Part shown: piece after piece, positions 43,701 to 52,687 of the stretch
How positions within the stretch are numbered: position 1 is the first letter of the stretch
Layout of the letters: every line of letters starts with the position of its first letter
The notes under the pieces: model-generated
The model's database searches: none
The model's input: the letters and a program-made list of their open reading frames with translations, nothing else
Told to the model about the DNA's origin: nothing
Program-made: the position numbers and the translations under genes
DNA from: G963664585 sp963664585
GTDB taxonomy: Bacteria; Bacillota; Clostridia; Oscillospirales; Ruminococcaceae
Reading direction: 5' to 3'
NCBI GenBank assembly: GCA_963664585.2
Contig: CAXXEO010000014.1
Span: 62,001-126,000 of the forward strand
DNA length: 64,000 nt

Positions 43701-44054
43701 TTTTCACATTTGTTACGGATACAGAGTTGTATTAAAACACAAGAATTGTCCGCAAAAGTGAGATGATTCGCGCTCGAAAAAACAGGGGATCATTTTAATA
43801 ATCTTCCACTTTTTGACCGATGTCAAAAAAAACGGCGAAAATTTTAGATATTTAGAAAGGAACAGGAGATGCTTTAAGCACAACTCACTCTCCCGAGTTG
43901 TGCTTAAGCGGCCCTTACATTTCTGGAAGTACATCCTCAGTTAGATCGCATTCTATGCCAAAACACTTTTGTGTTTAGAGTGCTTTCAAGTGTACTTTGA
44001 GCCAGAAGTAGCCATGCGGGTCAAATGCTTAGGCCTCGCTTTTATATGTAATGA
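43701..44054. other. Intergenic stretch with a strong hairpin
   Basis: No gene is recognised. A perfect 13-bp inverted repeat (TTAAGCACAACTC with its complement) lies at 43874-43907 around an 8-base loop, and a short palindrome CCAAAACACTTTTGTGTTTAG follows around 43959. The hairpin may be a terminator or an insertion-sequence remnant. Confidence 0.4.
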
Positions 44055-44282
44055 TTACTTTTTAAATTGACGGATATTGTTTTCTAACTTTGCAAGAAGT
44101 TTTTGCATTTCTATTATTTCATCAATTGAAAAATCTGATAAAAATACGTCCCAGAAACCTTTCTCAAGCTCTAAACTTTCTTCTGCTTCAGTAACGCCTT
44201 TTTCAGTCAAATAAATCAAAAAATTTCTTCTGTTTTGCTCGTCGACAACCTTATAAATATATCCAACACAATGCGAACCCAT
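44055..44282 (-). pseudogene. C-terminal fragment of a MarR-family regulator
   Basis: The 75-residue frame reads VGYIYKVVDEQNRRNFLIYL followed by TEKGVTEAEE, the wing and start of the C-terminal dimerisation helix of MarR proteins. The N-terminal helix and DNA-recognition helix are missing and the sequence upstream is not homologous, so it is a truncated gene. Confidence 0.7.
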
Positions 44283-44513
44283 TCAGCTATCGGGTGGCTA
44301 AGTCCCGCCCAATTTAAAGCTCAAAATTATTAAAAATGCTTATCTTTGTGTCTAATTTTTCATGAATGTTCCACTTGACAATTTTGTGAATTTAATTTAT
44401 TCTTTTATTTAAAGAACATTAAAAGAATAGTCTTTTAATCTATGAAAATTTGTAAAAAAGATTTATAATAGTTATACATAAAAATCCAAATTATTTAGAT
44501 ACGGAGTATAACG
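44283..44513. other. AT-rich promoter region of the regulator gene
   Basis: No gene is seen. The composition drops sharply to AT-rich here and stays so through the following regulator gene, marking a compositional boundary. Confidence 0.4.
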
Positions 44514-45857
44514 ATGATGGAATATAAAATAGCATTGCTTTTAAGAGATCCAGCAGTTGATTTTTATAAAACATCTATAGGAACAAATTTTTTGGGATGT
44601 AATATTGATTATTATCATGTTTCTTCTCTTAAGGAATTAGGAAAAATATTTTCCTCGATTGAAAAGAAATACGATGGGTTTATGACCACAGGTTCTTTGT
44701 CTTTAAGTACAATGACACAGATATGTTCTGATAATGAAATTCCTATGTCTTACTTCAATATAACTGTGGAAAGTATTTATAAAATAATCCTTACGCAAAG
44801 TATATTGAGAAATAAATTTGATTTGTCCAAAATAGGTATCGATATTCTAGACGAAAATGATTCGCTTGCCAATATCATCGTTGAAGACAGATTATTAAAT
44901 TTGCTTCATGAAGACGATGAAAGAGTGAAAAGATTTTCATTGGAAGAACTTCAAAAGTATGAAAATGATCTGATTGATAAGTATTCCAGATTAATTAATA
45001 ATGGTAAAATCAATTTTTTTATTACAAGAACCATTGCTGCATTAGATTTATTCAACAAAAGAAATATAGATTATTACTTTATGTATCCGAGTATAAATGA
45101 AATTAGAAATGCATTTGAGTTACTTAAAAAAAATATTGAACTGAGAGCAATGAAAAAAAATCTTCCTGCTGTTATACATTTTGATTTAAAGTTGGAAACG
45201 TCAAAAAATGGTTCTGAGCAGAAATCGATTGAATTTCAAAAGGCAATTATTGACTTTAACAAAAAATACTATACAAATCTAGTGCTTAAAAGCAGTTATA
45301 TGGATTTTGAAGTCTATACAGATTACCAGACAGTGAAGGATTTTACATTTGATTTTACACACTGCCCACTACTAGATTTTCTAAAGAAAGAAATTCAGTA
45401 TTCCGGCACCATAGGGTATGGGATTGGACGCAATATAGATCATGCAAGAATCAATGCCATTAATGCAAGTAAATATGGCAATGCCTTCAATGAAAATGGA
45501 TATCAAAGCTTTCTTGTCGACAGTGATGATAACATAATCAGTCTCAATAAAAGCGGCATTGCCAATAGTGGGCTCGATTTAAATTTGAACATTTCGATAG
45601 AATATGCCGATGAAATCGCGCAGATGGCCAAGCTTTCGTCTAAGACGATCATGAGACTGATCAGTTTAATAAAAACTCTGGGTACTGATCAGATAAGCTC
45701 TGACGAACTCATGATGCATTTAAATATATCATTGAGAACATCCAATAAAATTTTATCAAATTTACATAAATGCGGTATCGCTTCAATAGAAGGACGTAAA
45801 AGTATAGGCGCAAAAGGACGTCCGATCAATGTCTATAAAGTCAATATATGTTATTAG
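44514..45857 (+). CDS. AT-rich putative transcriptional regulator with C-terminal winged helix
   Basis: A 447-residue protein. The last 80 residues look like a winged helix (KTIMRLISLIKTLG, DELMMHLNISLRTSNKILSN, a GRKSIGAKGRPINVYKV wing). The middle segment YGIGRNIDHARINAINASKY plus GYQSFLVDSDDNII resembles the GGDEF-like/nucleotide-cyclase-related sensor domains of some regulators, while the N-terminus (DGFMTTGSLSLSTMTQIC) resembles periplasmic-binding or PrpR-N-like folds. It is much more AT-rich than its neighbours. It precedes an M20 hydrolase and a DUF3798 transporter and may control them; family assignment by eye is tentative. Confidence 0.6.
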   Translation: MMEYKIALLLRDPAVDFYKTSIGTNFLGCNIDYYHVSSLKELGKIFSSIEKKYDGFMTTGSLSLSTMTQICSDNEIPMSYFNITVESIYKIILTQSILRNKFDLSKIGIDILDENDSLANIIVEDRLLNLLHEDDERVKRFSLEELQKYENDLIDKYSRLINNGKINFFITRTIAALDLFNKRNIDYYFMYPSINEIRNAFELLKKNIELRAMKKNLPAVIHFDLKLETSKNGSEQKSIEFQKAIIDFNKKYYTNLVLKSSYMDFEVYTDYQTVKDFTFDFTHCPLLDFLKKEIQYSGTIGYGIGRNIDHARINAINASKYGNAFNENGYQSFLVDSDDNIISLNKSGIANSGLDLNLNISIEYADEIAQMAKLSSKTIMRLISLIKTLGTDQISSDELMMHLNISLRTSNKILSNLHKCGIASIEGRKSIGAKGRPINVYKVNICY

Positions 45858-46078
45858 GATCATAGAGTACTGCGGAAAATTGAAACGGGAGAGATGCTAA
45901 TCTTATCTCGGCAGAATTGAGTCTTTAGCAGATGCGGAAAATGCATTTGTTTATATGACTTAGCTTATGACGCTTTAGCAAATTAACGTTTTAAAGGTTT
46001 AAATCAAAAAATCGATACATAACGAATCTTATTACAATTTGTACTATATAAAACGCACAGACTGTTGGAGGCATAATG
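45858..46078. other. Intergenic stretch before the M20 gene
   Basis: About 220 bases with no recognised gene or clear hairpin. Confidence 0.4.
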
Positions 46079-47290
46079 ATGAGTCACATTTTAGAAAGAG
46101 CAAAAGAAATACAGGGTGAACTAATAAAATGGCGCAGACATATTCACCAAAACCCAGAATTGGGATTGGATTTGCCTGATACAACCGCTTATGTAGTCAA
46201 TGAACTGCAAGCCATGGGATACAAACCACAGATCATTTGCAAGTGCAGCATTGTAGCAATTTTAGAGGGAGCCTATCCCGGTGAAACATTACTTCTTCGT
46301 GCTGATATGGATGCACTTCCTATGGATGAAATCAATGATTTATCTTTTAAAAGCAAAAATGCCGGTGTGGCGCATATGTGCGGTCATGATACCCATACGG
46401 CTATGTTGTTGGGAGCAGCCAAAATCTTGATTGAAAATAAAGATAAAATACACGGCAAAATAAAATTTATGTTTCAGCCTGGTGAAGAAGGGTATAATGG
46501 CGCCTTACATATGGTGAATGCGGGTTTATTGGAAAATCCAACGGTAGATGCAGCCATGGCTTATCACTGCCTTTGCGGGGATAAGTACAAAATGGGTACG
46601 ATGTTATGTGCCTTGGGCGGTCCAGCCAAAGCCTCTGCAGACTTATATACGATTACAGCCCGCGGCAAAGGAGCCCACGGTGCGAAACCAGAACTGGGTG
46701 TTGATGTCGTTAATATACTGTGTCACATTCAAAATGCACTGCAAACCATTAACAGCCGTGAAGTGGAGGCTGTAGAACCGATTGTGATAACGGTTTGCCA
46801 AATCGAAGTGGGAAGTGCGGCCAATATCCTGCCAGAAAGTGGTTTTATGAAAGGAACGATCCGCACCTTCAATCCTCAAATTCAAAAATATATAAAAAAA
46901 AGAATGGAAGTTATCGCTCATGGAATAGCGGCTTCGCTTGGCGGAACGGCAGATATTGAGTTTTCAAATGAACTGTTGCCAACCATCAATGATAAAAAAG
47001 TAGCGGCCGACATGTTTTCTTACGTTAAAGAGCTGATCGGCGATGAGAATACGGATACGATTGGACCGATTATGGGAGCCGAGGATTTTTCTGAAGTAAT
47101 GAATCGGGTTCCAGGGGTGTATATGGACTTGAGCTTTGGAAATCCGGAAGAAGGATATGCTTATAGTGTGCACACCCCTTATTGCACCTTCGATGAAAAT
47201 GCTCTGCCAATCGGTGCTGCCTGTTTTTCACATTGTGCACTTCGCTGGCTGGAAGAGAATGCTCCCCATAGGGCAAGTGACAATATATGA
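46079..47290 (+). CDS. M20-family amidohydrolase
   Basis: A 403-residue M20D hydrolase (N-acyl amino acid, hippurate or indole-conjugate amidohydrolase type). Motifs: WRRHIHQNPELGLDLPDTT, LLRADMDALPM, VAHMCGHDTHTAMLLG, FMFQPGEEG and GKGAHGAKPELGVD. The second of two tandem ATGs (46076/46079) has GGAGG at a 7-base spacing. It lies 145 bases before the DUF3798 binding protein, consistent with hydrolysis of an imported acyl- or amide-linked compound. Confidence 0.9.
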   Translation: MSHILERAKEIQGELIKWRRHIHQNPELGLDLPDTTAYVVNELQAMGYKPQIICKCSIVAILEGAYPGETLLLRADMDALPMDEINDLSFKSKNAGVAHMCGHDTHTAMLLGAAKILIENKDKIHGKIKFMFQPGEEGYNGALHMVNAGLLENPTVDAAMAYHCLCGDKYKMGTMLCALGGPAKASADLYTITARGKGAHGAKPELGVDVVNILCHIQNALQTINSREVEAVEPIVITVCQIEVGSAANILPESGFMKGTIRTFNPQIQKYIKKRMEVIAHGIAASLGGTADIEFSNELLPTINDKKVAADMFSYVKELIGDENTDTIGPIMGAEDFSEVMNRVPGVYMDLSFGNPEEGYAYSVHTPYCTFDENALPIGAACFSHCALRWLEENAPHRASDNI

Positions 47291-47435
47291 TGCTGAGCGA
47301 TACTGGACATACAGTTGAAATAAAAAATATGGGAATCATGTAGCGTTTTGACAAGAAGGAGGGTAAGAAAGAGAATCATACCAAATTCTGTAGTGTTTCC
47401 CGGCCAACAATCTAATTTTAAAAGGAGAGAAAAAA

Positions 47436-48629
47436 ATGAAAATCGCAAAAAGATCACTGGCTTTGATTCTAGCGCTCGTCCTTGTTGGTTTAACCGGTTG
47501 CGGTGCTTCATCATCCTCTGCGCCCGCTTCTTCGTCAGCTTCCAAAAGCGGCGCAGCTTCTTCAGCGAGTACCGCTGCGACCAGCGATTACAAAATTGCT
47601 ATTATCTATACCAATGCTTCTCAGGGTGAAGAACCAGTACGCGCCTATGAAAAATTAAAGGCAAAATATGGTGATAAAATTATTGGAACGGTTCTTCCTA
47701 CAGAGCAGGAATCCATTGTCTCCACAGCTTTATCCTTGGTTTCTGATAAAAAAGTAAAAGCTTTACTTATTTTCCAAGAGGGAGTCGGTTGTGCAGCAGC
47801 AGTCAAGGCCTGCAAAGAAGTCAGACCTGATGTATTATACGCAACCGGAGTTGTCGCAGAGGATCCGGCTATTTCCGCAGCTGCATTTGATGTTATGCTG
47901 AACCCGAATCAGACCGGTATGGGTAACACAATTATAGAGCTTGCAAAGAAAATGGGCGCAAAGACCTTCGTGCACTACTCTTTCCCAAGACATATGGCCA
48001 TGACTCTTTTGGCTGACAGAAGAGAAATCATGAGAGCGAAATGCAAAGAACTTGGCATTAATTTTGTGGATGCTACCGCTCCGGACCCCATGGGTGATTC
48101 TGGTGTAACCGGTACACAGCAGTTCATTTTGGAAGATATTCCGAAAAAGGTAGCGGAATATGGAAAAGATACTGCTTTCTTTGGTACCAATACCGCTATG
48201 ATGGAAGTTATTTTGAAAGCGGTTGTGAAATCCGGCGCTATGCTTCCTTCCACTTGTGACCCAAGTCCTTTCCAGGCATTCACAAGCGGCTTAGGAATTG
48301 AAATTCCAAAAGATAAAGCCGGTGATGCACAGTATGCCGTGAAACAGATTCAGGCTTCACTTGCAGCCTCCAAAATGACCGGCCGTACAGCAACATGGCC
48401 TGTAGCGTCTTCCTCTTTGTACTTCTATTCTATATATGAGTATGCTTGCCGTTGGGCTGAAGGCAAAATCGCAAACAAGACAGATATCAAAGCAATGTCA
48501 ACGGTTGTGGATGAAACTGCCGACAGTTTGGCTGGTTATGATGTAAAAATTTATTTGACCGAATGGGAAGCAAAGGGCGTAAAATATCCACAGTACTTCG
48601 CTTTCATCATGGACTACCTGGTTCTGTAA
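47436..48629 (+). CDS. DUF3798-family lipoprotein (probable ABC binding protein)
   Basis: A 397-residue secreted lipoprotein: lipobox LTGC with Cys22, a Ser/Ala-rich linker, then YKIAIIYTNASQGEEPVRAY and TEQESIVSTALSLVSDKKVK, IFQEGVGCAAAVKACKEVRP and FFGTNTAMMEVILKA, which I recognise as the DUF3798 family. It occupies the position of the binding protein for the ABC genes that follow. AAAAGGAGAG precedes the ATG. A strong hairpin follows, probably separating its expression level from that of the ATPase and permeases. The ligand is unknown. Confidence 0.85.
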   Translation: MKIAKRSLALILALVLVGLTGCGASSSSAPASSSASKSGAASSASTAATSDYKIAIIYTNASQGEEPVRAYEKLKAKYGDKIIGTVLPTEQESIVSTALSLVSDKKVKALLIFQEGVGCAAAVKACKEVRPDVLYATGVVAEDPAISAAAFDVMLNPNQTGMGNTIIELAKKMGAKTFVHYSFPRHMAMTLLADRREIMRAKCKELGINFVDATAPDPMGDSGVTGTQQFILEDIPKKVAEYGKDTAFFGTNTAMMEVILKAVVKSGAMLPSTCDPSPFQAFTSGLGIEIPKDKAGDAQYAVKQIQASLAASKMTGRTATWPVASSSLYFYSIYEYACRWAEGKIANKTDIKAMSTVVDETADSLAGYDVKIYLTEWEAKGVKYPQYFAFIMDYLVL

Positions 48630-48675
48630 TTCGGTGTCTTTCATAAATCCTTTGTTTAGGTAAGTCTATATGAAT

Positions 48676-48712
48676 AAAAGCATCATAGGCGTTTCCCGTC
48701 TATGATGCTTTT
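48676..48712 (+). terminator. Hairpin after the DUF3798 gene
   Basis: AAAAGCATCATAG pairs perfectly with CTATGATGCTTTT around an 11-base loop; it partly overlaps the upstream region of the ATPase gene. It is likely a partial terminator or mRNA stabiliser. Confidence 0.7.
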
Positions 48713-48737
48713 AAAAATGAAGGAGGTAAAGCAGCAC

Positions 48738-50339
48738 ATGTCGGAAATAAAACCTGTTCTTTCCATGCATAACATCGGGAAATCTTTCTCTGGAAATCAA
48801 GTGCTGAATAATGTTTCCTTTGATATTATGCCTGGCGAAATATATGCAATCTGCGGTGAAAACGGTGCAGGGAAATCTACGCTGATGAATATTCTGTTTG
48901 GTATGCCGGTCATTACCAATACAGGAGGGTTTAATGGTAAAATCCTGATTGATGGAAAAGAAACCCAGATACTGAACCCCGTGGATGCCATAGGCAAGGG
49001 AATAGGCATGGTGCATCAAGAATTTTTGCTTATCCCTGGTTTTACCGTCGGCGAAAATATCAAATTGAATCGGGAACCTTTGAAACCAAGTGCATTCAGC
49101 AAAGTGTTTGGCACAAAATTAATGAATGTGGATTTTGATACCATTAATCGTGACGCGCGTAATGCACTTGACAAATTGGAAATCGATTTAGATGAAATGC
49201 TTCCCATCGAATCTTTGCCAGTTGGATATATGCAGTTTGTTGAGATTGCGAGAGAAATTGACAAAGAAAATATCAAAATCCTGATCTTGGATGAACCTAC
49301 TGCCGTTTTGACCGAATCAGAGGCCGAAATTGTAATGAAGGCAATTAAAAAACTATCCGGCATGGGTATCGCCGTACTTCTCATTACCCACCGGATCGAT
49401 GAAATCATGCAGGTGGCTGATACAGTAACCATTCTTCGCGATGGAATTAACGTCAAGACCAAGAAAATAGCGGATACTTCAGCCGTTGAAATCGCTCAGC
49501 TCATGGTAGGACGAGAACTGCAAATCGTTCAGACAGGAAAGAACGCCAAAGTAGAAAATCAGGATGTGGCTCTTTCCATCAAAAATCTAAAAGTGAATAT
49601 GCAAGGCGAAAAAGTCGATGGCCTTGATCTAGATCTATACAAAGGTGAGATTCTGGGAATCGGCGGTCTCGCCGGTCAGGGAAAATTAGGCATTGCCAAC
49701 GGAATTATGGGTATTTATCCTACATCCGGTGAAATTACAGTAGGCAAAAAAGCCTTAAAACTGAATTCGCCCAAAGATTCCATTGCGGCCAAACTGAGTT
49801 TTGTTTCTGAAGACAGAAGAAAACAAGGCTTTTTGCCAGATGGATCGATTGAAATGAATATGACGATCCCTTCTATGATAAATCATGACAAGTATTTTCG
49901 GATGATTGGTCCATTTCGGCAAGTGGACCAAAAGAAGATATCAAGTGTAGCAAAGCGTTATATTGATGAATTCCAAATTCGCTGTACCGGCTCGAAACAA
50001 CCAGTAAAAAGCCTTTCCGGCGGCAATCAGCAAAAGGTATGCATTGCGAAAGCATTGCTTCTTGAACCGGAAATACTGCTGGTATCCGAGCCTACCAGAG
50101 GAATCGACATCGGTGCGAAAAATATTATTTTAAATACGATTACGAATATTAACAAAGAAACCGGAGTTACTGTACTTTTTACTTCATCAGAACTCGCAGA
50201 GTTGCGCCAGATTTGTGATCGAATCGCCATTATTTCGGATGGTAAACTGGTTAGTATTCTTTCACCTGACGCTCCAGATGAAGAGTTCGGATTAGCCATG
50301 AGCGGCAAGAAAAAGGAGGCGGACACATGGAGCAAGTGA
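48738..50339 (+). CDS. Ribose/nucleoside-type ABC ATPase with two nucleotide-binding domains
   Basis: A 533-residue protein of the RbsA/MglA type. The first domain has Walker A GENGAGKST, signature-like LPVGYMQFVEIAREI and Walker B LILDEPTAVL; the second has the normally degenerate Walker A (IGGLAGQGKLGIANG), signature LSGGNQQKV and SEPTRGIDIGA. The ATG at 48738 has AAGGAGGT about 11 bases upstream; an earlier ATG at 48702 lies inside the hairpin. The stop overlaps the permease start. It energises a type of importer that usually moves sugars, nucleosides or autoinducer-like molecules. Confidence 0.92.
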   Translation: MSEIKPVLSMHNIGKSFSGNQVLNNVSFDIMPGEIYAICGENGAGKSTLMNILFGMPVITNTGGFNGKILIDGKETQILNPVDAIGKGIGMVHQEFLLIPGFTVGENIKLNREPLKPSAFSKVFGTKLMNVDFDTINRDARNALDKLEIDLDEMLPIESLPVGYMQFVEIAREIDKENIKILILDEPTAVLTESEAEIVMKAIKKLSGMGIAVLLITHRIDEIMQVADTVTILRDGINVKTKKIADTSAVEIAQLMVGRELQIVQTGKNAKVENQDVALSIKNLKVNMQGEKVDGLDLDLYKGEILGIGGLAGQGKLGIANGIMGIYPTSGEITVGKKALKLNSPKDSIAAKLSFVSEDRRKQGFLPDGSIEMNMTIPSMINHDKYFRMIGPFRQVDQKKISSVAKRYIDEFQIRCTGSKQPVKSLSGGNQQKVCIAKALLLEPEILLVSEPTRGIDIGAKNIILNTITNINKETGVTVLFTSSELAELRQICDRIAIISDGKLVSILSPDAPDEEFGLAMSGKKKEADTWSK

Positions 50340-51373
50340 AAACTTTGTTCCGGCGATTAGACTTTGCCAGAACAATTATCATACTTTTTCTTGTGGTTAT
50401 CTTCATTACTGCTTTTATACAAGGCCAAAATATGGCCACCTTACTGAGTGACTCGCTGATCCGTTTTGGGATGAATTTAATCTTTGCTTTGGCCATGCTT
50501 CCTGCAATTCAATCCGGCATCGGCCTCAACATGGGCTTGGCAATTGGCATTGTGTGTGGTCTGTTTGGCGGACTGGTCAGTATAGAGTGGGGAATGCAAA
50601 GCTGGGCCGGCCTTTTCTGCGCAATTGGCGTCAGTCTTGCTGTAGGAACTGTTGTAGGATATATTTATGGCAAGTTGCTCAATACCGTAAAAGGCTCTGA
50701 GATGTTAATCGGTAATTATCTGGGGTCCAGTGTGGTATATCTTCTTTGTATGTTTTGGTACGTGGCTCCCTTTAAAAATGCGGGCATTATATGGCCTATG
50801 GGTGGAAACGGAGTCCGTGCAACGATCACAATCAGCGGGTATTATGAGAAAATATTAAACAATGTATTGGCAGTTAAGATATTGGGGGTTTCAATTCCAA
50901 CAGGACTTTTCTTATTTGTCTTTGGTGTTTGTTTCCTGGTACATATTTTTACGAAAAGTAAAACAGGTGTAGCCTTGCAGGCCGCCGGAAACAACCCCCT
51001 TTATGCGAATTCAGTCGGTATCAATGTAGACAGCGCGCGTATTATCGGTGCTGCTCTTTCAACTATTTTAGGCGCGCTCGGTATTGTTATTTATGCGCAG
51101 ACATATGGCTTTTATCAGATGTATGAAGCCCCCCTAACCATGGCATTTACCCCAATGGCTGCTGTGCTGTTAGGTGGAGCGACCATGAAAAAAGTCAGTG
51201 TCTGGCATGTTATTATAGGTACTTTCCTATTTCAGACGATGCTTACCGCTGCCTTGCCGGTTGCAAGTCTGCTGATGCCGCAAGGCGATTTATCAGAGGT
51301 ATTTCGAATTATAGCTTCCAATGGGATCATTCTTTATGCATTATCGCAATCAGGAGATGAGAAGAATGGATAA
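50327..51373 (+). CDS. Ribose-type ABC permease 1
   Basis: A 348-residue permease with about eight to ten helices of the BPD_transp_2 family. The segment GVALQAAGNNPLYANSVGIN and the later GFYQMYEAPLTMAFTPMAAV are typical. It overlaps the ATPase gene by 13 bases; the ATG follows AAAAAGGAGGC. A second, related permease follows directly, so the membrane channel is a heterodimer. Confidence 0.9.
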   Translation: MEQVKTLFRRLDFARTIIILFLVVIFITAFIQGQNMATLLSDSLIRFGMNLIFALAMLPAIQSGIGLNMGLAIGIVCGLFGGLVSIEWGMQSWAGLFCAIGVSLAVGTVVGYIYGKLLNTVKGSEMLIGNYLGSSVVYLLCMFWYVAPFKNAGIIWPMGGNGVRATITISGYYEKILNNVLAVKILGVSIPTGLFLFVFGVCFLVHIFTKSKTGVALQAAGNNPLYANSVGINVDSARIIGAALSTILGALGIVIYAQTYGFYQMYEAPLTMAFTPMAAVLLGGATMKKVSVWHVIIGTFLFQTMLTAALPVASLLMPQGDLSEVFRIIASNGIILYALSQSGDEKNG

Positions 51374-52661
51374 TAAACAGCTCAAAGATAGGACAAAACA
51401 AGCTTCAGCCGCAGGGACCCAAATCAAGAAATTCTTGACAACCAATGCTGTCCCTATTTTATTTCTCATCATCTGTATCATCGGTGTCTATTATGCCAAA
51501 ACATCCATACCCTCCATTCTTTCAGACCTAGTCAATCGGTTTGACAGAAATGCCATTTTAGTATTATCCCTCATTATTCCTGTGATCAGCGGCATGGGTT
51601 TGAATTTTGGTATTGTTTTAGGTGCTATGTGTGGACAACTGGGTTTGATTGTCGTCGCCATTATGGGCATGTCCGGTCTTCCCGCCGTTTTGTTCGCCAT
51701 GCTGATAGCAGCTGTCTCGGCTGGCCTTTGTGGCATCTTGGCGGGAATGTTGTTGAATAAGACAAAAGGCCAAGAAATGATTGCCAGTATGATACTGGGC
51801 TACTTCTCCAATGGTATTTATCAATTTATCTTCCTGTTTGTTGTCGGTGGAATTATCAAAATTCAATCGGAAGTGATGCTGACAGGTGGCATAGGTATTA
51901 AAAATACCATTGCTCTGAATAGTCTCCAATATTCTTTGGACAATATCAAGATCTTTGGTTATAGCACTAAGGTAGACGTATTTTCAGCTTTAGTCTTCTT
52001 TGGCATTTTATTTGGCGCTTATTATCTCTTTTTGTATTTGATTAAAAAGAAAAAGGGCAAATCAATCATCATCAAAATCATTGCCTTTGCTTTGATGATT
52101 GTATTTGCCTTGATAGCCACCAATATGGATGCCTTTGCACAGTATAAGATGTTAATCAGGGTGCCGATTCCATCCTTCCTGTTGATTTTTGTCGTCTGCA
52201 TACTCATCAGTGCTTTTATGAAAACAAAACTGGGACAGGATATGCGTGCCATCGGCCACGACAGAAGCGTAGCAATGGCTGCCGGCATCAATGTAAACCT
52301 GACGAGAATCATAGCGATCTGCACCTCTACTGTCTTAGCAGGCATTGGACAGGTTATCTTTTATCAGAATCTGGGCACGATGGATACATACTATGGCCAT
52401 GAAAAAGTAGGTACATACTGTGTCGCCGCGATTTTAATCGGTGGTGCATCCGTTGAAAAAGCGACCATTGGACAAGCCATAACAGGAACTCTCTTATTCC
52501 ATTTGCTCTTTAATGTAAGTCCTTTGGCGGCCCAGAATCTTTTCTCGAACTCCATGGTCGGTGGTTATTTCCGTATGGTAATCTGTTATGGTGTTATCGC
52601 CATGGCGCTGATGTTACATGCGTGGAATACACGACAAAAGAAAAAAGAAGAGACTAAGTAG
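51366..52661 (+). CDS. Ribose-type ABC permease 2
   Basis: A 431-residue permease of the same family, longer than its partner because of extra transmembrane and loop sequence in the middle (YLFLYLIKKKKGKSIIIKII). TKLGQDMRAIGHDRSVAMAA is the cytoplasmic coupling loop. The ATG at 51366 has AGGAG nine bases upstream and overlaps the permease 1 stop; in-frame starts further upstream lie within permease 1. Both permeases share the plan of nucleoside/BMP-type importers. Confidence 0.88.
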   Translation: MDNKQLKDRTKQASAAGTQIKKFLTTNAVPILFLIICIIGVYYAKTSIPSILSDLVNRFDRNAILVLSLIIPVISGMGLNFGIVLGAMCGQLGLIVVAIMGMSGLPAVLFAMLIAAVSAGLCGILAGMLLNKTKGQEMIASMILGYFSNGIYQFIFLFVVGGIIKIQSEVMLTGGIGIKNTIALNSLQYSLDNIKIFGYSTKVDVFSALVFFGILFGAYYLFLYLIKKKKGKSIIIKIIAFALMIVFALIATNMDAFAQYKMLIRVPIPSFLLIFVVCILISAFMKTKLGQDMRAIGHDRSVAMAAGINVNLTRIIAICTSTVLAGIGQVIFYQNLGTMDTYYGHEKVGTYCVAAILIGGASVEKATIGQAITGTLLFHLLFNVSPLAAQNLFSNSMVGGYFRMVICYGVIAMALMLHAWNTRQKKKEETK

Positions 52662-52687
52662 ACATAAATAGAAAAGGGGCATCTTCT

